Shown piece by piece: positions 58,586 through 64,000 of a stretch of DNA of 64,000 bases (position 1 is the stretch's first letter; the number at the start of each line of letters is the position of its first letter). Origin of the DNA: Dinochytrium kinnereticum (taxonomy: Eukaryota; Chytridiomycota; Chytridiomycetes; Chytridiales; Chytridiaceae). The stretch is from the NCBI GenBank assembly GCA_027604005.1, contig JADGJT010000090.1, positions 1-64,000 of the forward strand. The letters run 5' to 3'. The notes beneath the pieces are model-generated. The model was not told where the DNA came from, did not search any database, and saw nothing but the letters and a program-made list of their open reading frames with translations. A program made the translations under genes and the position numbers.

Positions 58586-61500
58586 TCACGCCATCATAGT
58601 CCTCTTCCCCACCGCCTTGGCAGAAGGCAAAGCCTCTCCCGTGAACTCTGCGTAAATCCTCTCAAACCGTCTTCTCTCATCAGCAGCAACGGAAGGCTTT
58701 GCCGATGCCAGAGCCGCTTCAATGTGCGTCGAGTCGATGATAATGTTCTAATTTGGCAAGCATATGACAGCATTAGAGGAGCATAAGAAAGTTAGTTAGT
58801 GAGCGTTGGGAATTATATAAAGATTGCCAGATATGTAGACTTACCATCGGTTCTGAGGCTTTCGCCCCAGGCTTGCTCGCAATATCAGAAGCAGTGGCAG
58901 CTTTTCCCTGAATCTTCTTAATCTGTATCCGATAAGATAAAAGCCAATATTTAGCCAGCCACCACCACAAATGCAGATCAAATCGATACCTTATCCACAA
59001 CCCCTCCACTTGAACCCAGGCGTCGTATTCCCCCCGGCGCAACTTGCACAACCTCAATATCCCCCAACTCAATTCCACCCACATTTGCGGTCGTCACTCC
59101 CTTATTTTCAAGACGATGCATATATCCATGAATAGCCTCCAAACTCGCACTATACATGAACCCTTGAAGGTCCGCTCCAGAGAACCCTTCGGTTTTCAAA
59201 GCAACACTGTCCCAATCGATAGCGTCTGAGAGTTTGAACTTTTTGGAGACGGCCAAGAGGATCTGTATTTTGATTGAGGGTTTAAGTAAGTAAATCGACT
59301 TTCTACCGACCTAAGGTGAAGAAATGGCAGGAATTGGGTTCACTCTTACGTCTTTGCGCTCCTCGAAATCAGGCATATTGCAGAGAATACTCTTATCTAG
59401 ACGACCAGGTCGAAGCAAAGCAGGGTCAATCAAATCAGGTCGACTGAAAATGGATTAGTACTTCGGATCAACTTAACCAACATCGAAATTTGACAGAAAG
59501 AAGAAGAGGAAAAAGACAACAACCTTGTGGCCGCCAACACATAAACCCCGTCCAAACCTTCTGCTCCATCCATGGCTGTCAACATTTGATTAACAACGCG
59601 ATCCGTTACTCCAGTATTATCATTCCCCCTTCTCGGAGCGACAGACTCAAACTCATCAAAAAATAACACGCATGGTTTCGCTGCCTGCGCTCGATCAAAA
59701 AGATCTCTGATCTAAAAACAAGAAACTAGGTTTAAAAAGAAAAAAAGGATTGCAACTTGGGGAAGAGGTAAGATACTCACGGCCTTCTCACTGGCTCCAA
59801 TATACTTATTGAGAATCTCGGGACCTTTCACGCTTATAAAGTTTAGACCGCATTCCTTTGATACTGCCGAGGCCAGGAGGGTTTTGCCACACCCTGGGTA
59901 TCCATATAAGAGGAGGCTTTCATTTATAAAAGAGGATGTTAGGAATTTTATTTTATTTTTCTAACATTTTGCAATGAGAAATAACTTACCCTGATCGAAG
60001 CCTCAGAGGGCAAGTCTTGAAAATCTCAGCGTACTTTGTAGGGTACTCCAAAGTCTCCTTTAAAATTGATTTAGCGCTGTAAAGTCCTATTTATGCCATA
60101 ATGCAACTCTCAATTAGCCACTCCTTAAAAATATCCAAAATCAAAACTCAAACCCTCTCACCTCCAATATCGCCCCAGCCAATTCCAGCCTCCACAGCCT
60201 TCAACCCCCTTAAATTAGGCGGTACGTACTCTTTCATAGCCTTATCTAAATGTCCCTGATCGATCGGAAGCTTGATTTCATCAGGCTTATCATCAGAGGA
60301 AGCATCTTTGATGGCTTTAAGCGTTGATATGTGAACGGCGCGCTCCATCAATGACTTTAAGTCGTTTGGGGAGTAACCTTCCGTCGAGGTAGCCACTTTC
60401 AAATAATCAATAGATGGTGATGGGATGAGGGGGAGTGAGGCAATGGTGGCTTTCAGAATCTGGTTTCAAAATCAGTTAAATGCTAAACCTAAGTTTTACC
60501 AAAAAGGAGCACGCCGTAAATAATCAAGACATCATAACATACCGCCTGCCTCTGCCTCTTGTCTGGCGCTTTTAGCCCCACAAAATCCACAAACGCTAAC
60601 CCTCCCATCAATCTCCCGCCCACATCTCCTCGATCTATAGCAGTTCCAACAACCGCCACATCCTTCCGACATCGACTCGCCTCCTCCATCTCTCTTTTTA
60701 GAATCTCAGCGACCTGGATCGACTTCACGGGATCACCGCCACCTCCTCCACCAACGTCATTGGGATCATGGGAAGGGCAGATTCGGTCCAGATTATCGAG
60801 AATGATCAGAGAAGGAGCGTGGTAGAGGGCTGCTGTGAAGGTTTTGTTGAGGTGTGTGCGGAGGGTTTGGGTGTTGAGGTTTTGGAGAGTGGCGCAGTTT
60901 ACTGTGATGCAGTCTAATTGGCGTTGGTTTGTTTTGAAGTGGGAGGTTTAGCTGTTTTCTTTTTGTTTTTCTATTTTGGGGAAGATCCAACGAAAAAGGG
61001 GGTAAAGGAACTTACGTGTAAGGGTATCAAGCGAATGTGATAGGCGATGAGAAACCTCCTCCATCACGCTTGTTTTTCCGTAGCCTCTATTGCCAGTAAG
61101 CAGAATCCCACCTATGGCTATAAAGATCGCGCAATGGAAACGTCAGCCTTCGCATCAATAATAATAAGAGTAAATAACATCGAAAATCTTACAAGGCGAC
61201 CGAAACTTGTCTCGGATCATCCTAAACACAACACGAGACTTCACTTTCTTAATCAAAGTATCCACAATATCATCAAGACCACCCAGCAAAGGAGGGTTGA
61301 AGTCAACTTCTCTAAGTTGATGCATAGTTAAGGTTAGGCAAAAAATGGATCAAGACAACGCAAATTGACCAAAAAAAACGGGAAGCAAACCTAGTAGGTT
61401 CTTTACTCTCAATTCTAACACCAGGCTTCCCAATAACAACCATCGCACCTGCCATCCCCACTCCTCCTAAAACCGTGACTGGATTCACAGCTACTTCATG

Positions 61501-63563
61501 AGGATTCTTTGAAACATCTTCAACTCGAATGTGAACTAACAGATGCTCATCACCGGCCTCCTTTTTGTCCGTTCTCGCGTCGCAATCAAGAGGGATGCGG
61601 ATAAGCGTTCCGGAGGTTAAGATCAAGTTAGACGAGATGTTAACTTGAGTCACCCAATCTAGATTTAAAAATGCTAGTTAGTGAAGACTGAGAGTAACTG
61701 CCTTAATTTTGATTTCTTTTTGTGATGATCAGCATAGAGATGTTAGGTTTCACCTGCGAAGCTTGAAGCTAAATGCTTTTCTTCTACTTCCAGTGCGTTC
61801 TGCTTGTTTTTTCTACATACAGATTTTTTAGTTTAATAAATGAGGGGGAATAGATAAGAGCAAATATAATGGATTGCATTTTGTCTTACTTTAAAATGAT
61901 AGACTGGGCTTCGGATGGTGTTTTCGACTCGTACGAAGCCTTAGACACGATGATCTTGGCAGATTTGGACGGGATTGGTTCAGCCAATAGCTCCATCAGG
62001 CTAGTAAACGGTCAGAGACGAATAAATATAGGAGTGACAGACTAAAATTGAGGAGAAGAATGAAATACTAGATTCTGGCTTAAGAAAAAAGAAAAAAAAA
62101 AAAAAAAGACCGCAAGGAAGAAAATTGAAAGAAGACAAGCTCACCAGACTCGATCGTAAGGAACCAACCCAGCAGTCTCCCTGACCATTTTTGAAATAGC
62201 CAGATGGCCATTGGGAATTGCGGGAGAAGGGTACACCCATGCGTGAACCCATTCTGCAGGTTTCTCAATACTCTCTTCATTCTTCCCATCCACAGGCTCT
62301 CCCACTCCAGGAAGAGTTGAAGAAGGCTCTTTATTCACCCCGTCCGCCGGTTCAGGTTCTTTCTTATCCACGGATCCTCCAAACTCGTCCTCCGTCCTCC
62401 TTTTCAAAGGCACGACCCTCATCATTCGCTTTCCTGCCTCCTCGTCACCACCCGGAATGGAAAAATAATCCCGAGGAGACATAAATCCAACGAATCCTAA
62501 AGTTTTGGGGGTATCGTAGCGAAGGCCTTCGGCGTCTTCCAGTCTCATTACTCTGGTTAGATGGCGGACAGTGGGAGAGGAGGCCTTGGCAGTTGTTGTG
62601 GGGAGCGATGTGGGATCGTAGGTTTTCGATGCGCCAGCTAGATGGCGAGATTTGGGGGCTACAATCACCTCAGAGTCAACGTCTAGACGGACGCAGGTGG
62701 CATCTGGGGTTAAGGATACTTTTTTTTTCGTCTTTTAGCTTTACTGTCCGTATAGAAAAGCATGCAGAAAAGTGGGATAGAAACCCCAGACTGACCAACT
62801 TTAAGCCTGACCATGGTATGCTGATGGATCCAGACGACGAGACTCTGATCAGGATAAATGACCCTAACCTGATTCATAAACTGCTCCTCCAAATACCCAG
62901 CATTAAGCTCAAGAATCTCCCAGTCATCTTCAGTCAGTGGTTCCACATTCACAATTGTAGCAATCGGGACGTTCCTAACAAAGATCACATCCGCCTAGTC
63001 GTGGGGAGAAAGCGGAGTAAGTAGGGGAGCTGGGGAAAGGAAAAGCAACGGAGGTGACAGAAAATAAACATCAAAGTCACCTTTTGACCGTCCTTTAATC
63101 CCAGCATAGCCCCAAGCCTGCCATCAATTTCAATAATGTCGTTCGTGGCCTCTTCCTTGTCGTTTCGGCCATATCCATCATCCATAAGGGATCCCAGAGG
63201 AAACCGCGAGGATGCAGGCCGACGAGGCGATGATGCACCACCAGCCCAGCCCAAATACGTGATCTTGGAATCTGCATCCTTTGCTGCCGATGAAGGTGAC
63301 GAGGTTGACCATGTCAGCTTGAGGATCAGGTGCGCGGGATTAATCGGCTGTTTCGGAGTGAACAAGAAGACGTGAGATGAGTGGGTTGAATGCATATGCA
63401 TGCACTGGCTGGTAAAATGGAAGAGGATTGGGAGTCGGAAGACAGGCAGTCGTCTTACCGCTCGGTCATTTGGGGGCACCAGAAGGTCATTGACCCATGC
63501 AGCAGGTAGGTTTGCAAAGCAAGAGTTGATGTGGGCGAATGCGACGGTGATCCTCCGTGACAT
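58586..63563 (-). CDS. PEX1: PEX1 peroxisomal AAA+ ATPase
   Basis: With PEX6 this protein extracts ubiquitinated PEX5 from the peroxisome membrane. Start 63563: the N-terminal double-psi barrel ([101 protein letters not shown]). D1 ATPase has Walker [14 protein letters not shown] and a degenerate B region. D2 is canonical: Walker [27 protein letters not shown], Walker [21 protein letters not shown] and sensor/[31 protein letters not shown]. Then [20 protein letters not shown] and a final helix ending [11 protein letters not shown] (58586). About 15 introns are present, one with an A-run near 62085-62106. Confidence 0.95.
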
Positions 63564-63715
63564 TAGCTGCGGCTGGAGGATGGAGGACGGACGGCTGATG
63601 GATGGGTGAGGTGAAGCTCCGCAGGGGTGAGAAACGACGAGCGAAGAGAGTTTTATTAGCCGGATGGACAGCTGAACAGCAAGTTTGCCGACGCCGTGGC
63701 AGGGTTACAGTACAA
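63564..63715. promoter_or_regulatory. PEX1 upstream sequence
   Basis: About 150 bp of GC-rich sequence lies between the PEX1 ATG and the start of the AT-rich transposon-like block. It presumably contains the PEX1 leader and part of its promoter. No specific motif was recognised. Confidence 0.4.
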
Positions 63716-64000
63716 TAGTGGCATGAAGATTTACCCCAATGTTTCCCACTATCGAAATATTGATGTCAATGGTGTTTTTCGGTTTTTCGGCATGCTTTTC
63801 CATCAAAATGTTGATAGGTATACATTTTTCTAGCGATATATTGACGAGGATTTTACCAATATTTCGATATCAACCACTCACATCAAAATATTGAAGTGTT
63901 TTGCTATCTGTTAAATCATGTACCGCAAGCCTGGGCGTGTTGCCTCCCAGCGTCCAGGTCCAAGACTCAAGTGTGATGCTTGTCATGTTTACATCAAAGG
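63716..64000 (+). mobile_element. Probable left end of a hAT-type DNA transposon (truncated by window)
   Basis: From TAGTGGCATG at 63716 the sequence becomes AT-rich and carries at least five degenerate copies of an ATCRAAATATTGA motif: 63751-63763, 63802-63814, 63833-63844, an inverted copy at 63857-63873, and 63882-63894. A TAGTG/CAGTG terminus with subterminal TATCGA/ATATTGA repeats is usual for hAT elements. Just inside, an open frame starts. The right terminus and target-site duplication lie outside the window, so the call is provisional. Confidence 0.4.
63918..64000 (+). CDS. Start of an open frame with C-x2-C, possible BED-type transposase (partial)
   Basis: The ATG at 63918 opens a frame to the window end: MYRKPGRVASQRPGPRLKCD then ACHVYIKG. 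A basic, Pro/Arg-rich start followed by K-C-D-A-C-H resembles the beginning of a BED zinc finger as found at the N-terminus of hAT transposases. Only 27 codons are visible, so the function is a guess that rests mainly on the adjacent subterminal repeats. Confidence 0.3.
   Translation, partial: MYRKPGRVASQRPGPRLKCDACHVYIK

Overview
The window looks like a gene-dense chromosome segment of an early-diverging, probably flagellated (chytrid-like) fungus. The evidence is protein content and gene structure: NMA111, NNF1, MIC60, ATG2 and a LIS1/PAC1-type protein sit beside genes that yeasts lack, namely an HDEL-tailed GRP94, a MICU1-type EF-hand protein, the ciliary GTPase ARL3 and a CCDC17-like protein. 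Nearly every gene has several GT-AG introns of about 36-60 nt and intergenic spaces are very small. The taxon is an inference; no rRNA or marker search was possible.

Layout. 1-2100 is a decayed Ty1/copia retrotransposon on the minus strand, followed by about 1 kb without a gene. 3132-8284 holds GRP94 and MIC60, convergent with 12 bp between stops. 9112-14301 has three plus-strand genes: nuclear poly(A)-binding protein, NMA111 and kinetochore NNF1. 14490-19031 is the head-to-head nuclease pair MRE11/MUS81, with only 14 bp between start codons. 19321-21066 is an epsin-type ENTH protein, 21413-26318 is dynactin p150-Glued, and 26351-27283 is exosome RRP41, divergent from dynactin by 32 bp. 27349-31403 is a large CCDC17-like gene. 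31501-34073 is AIP1/WDR1, followed by a 157-bp-period repeat with (GATG)n/(CATC)n arrays and an assembly gap. 34802-37217 is ARL3 converging on MICU1. 37429-45339 is ATG2 and LIS1, divergent. Then come an unrecognised helical protein and COQ10 (22 bp apart, divergent), UTP25 and KRR1 (divergent around a T20 tract), FRS2, an EDEM-like protein with a PA domain, APRT and TMEM223 (divergent), and PEX1. The last 290 bp look like the left end of a hAT-type DNA transposon, cut by the window edge.

Functional links: GRP94 and EDEM serve ER folding and ERAD; UTP25 and KRR1 are both small-subunit processome factors and probably share a promoter; MRE11 and MUS81 are both repair nucleases sharing a tiny promoter; dynactin p150 and LIS1 both regulate dynein; MIC60, MICU1, COQ10 and TMEM223 are mitochondrial. 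I see no operon, CRISPR array, tRNA or rRNA. I found no new multi-gene system. The most unusual items are a 5-nt micro-exon in NMA111, the overlapping divergent promoters, the repeated-domain CCDC17-like protein and the terminal transposon-like repeats.
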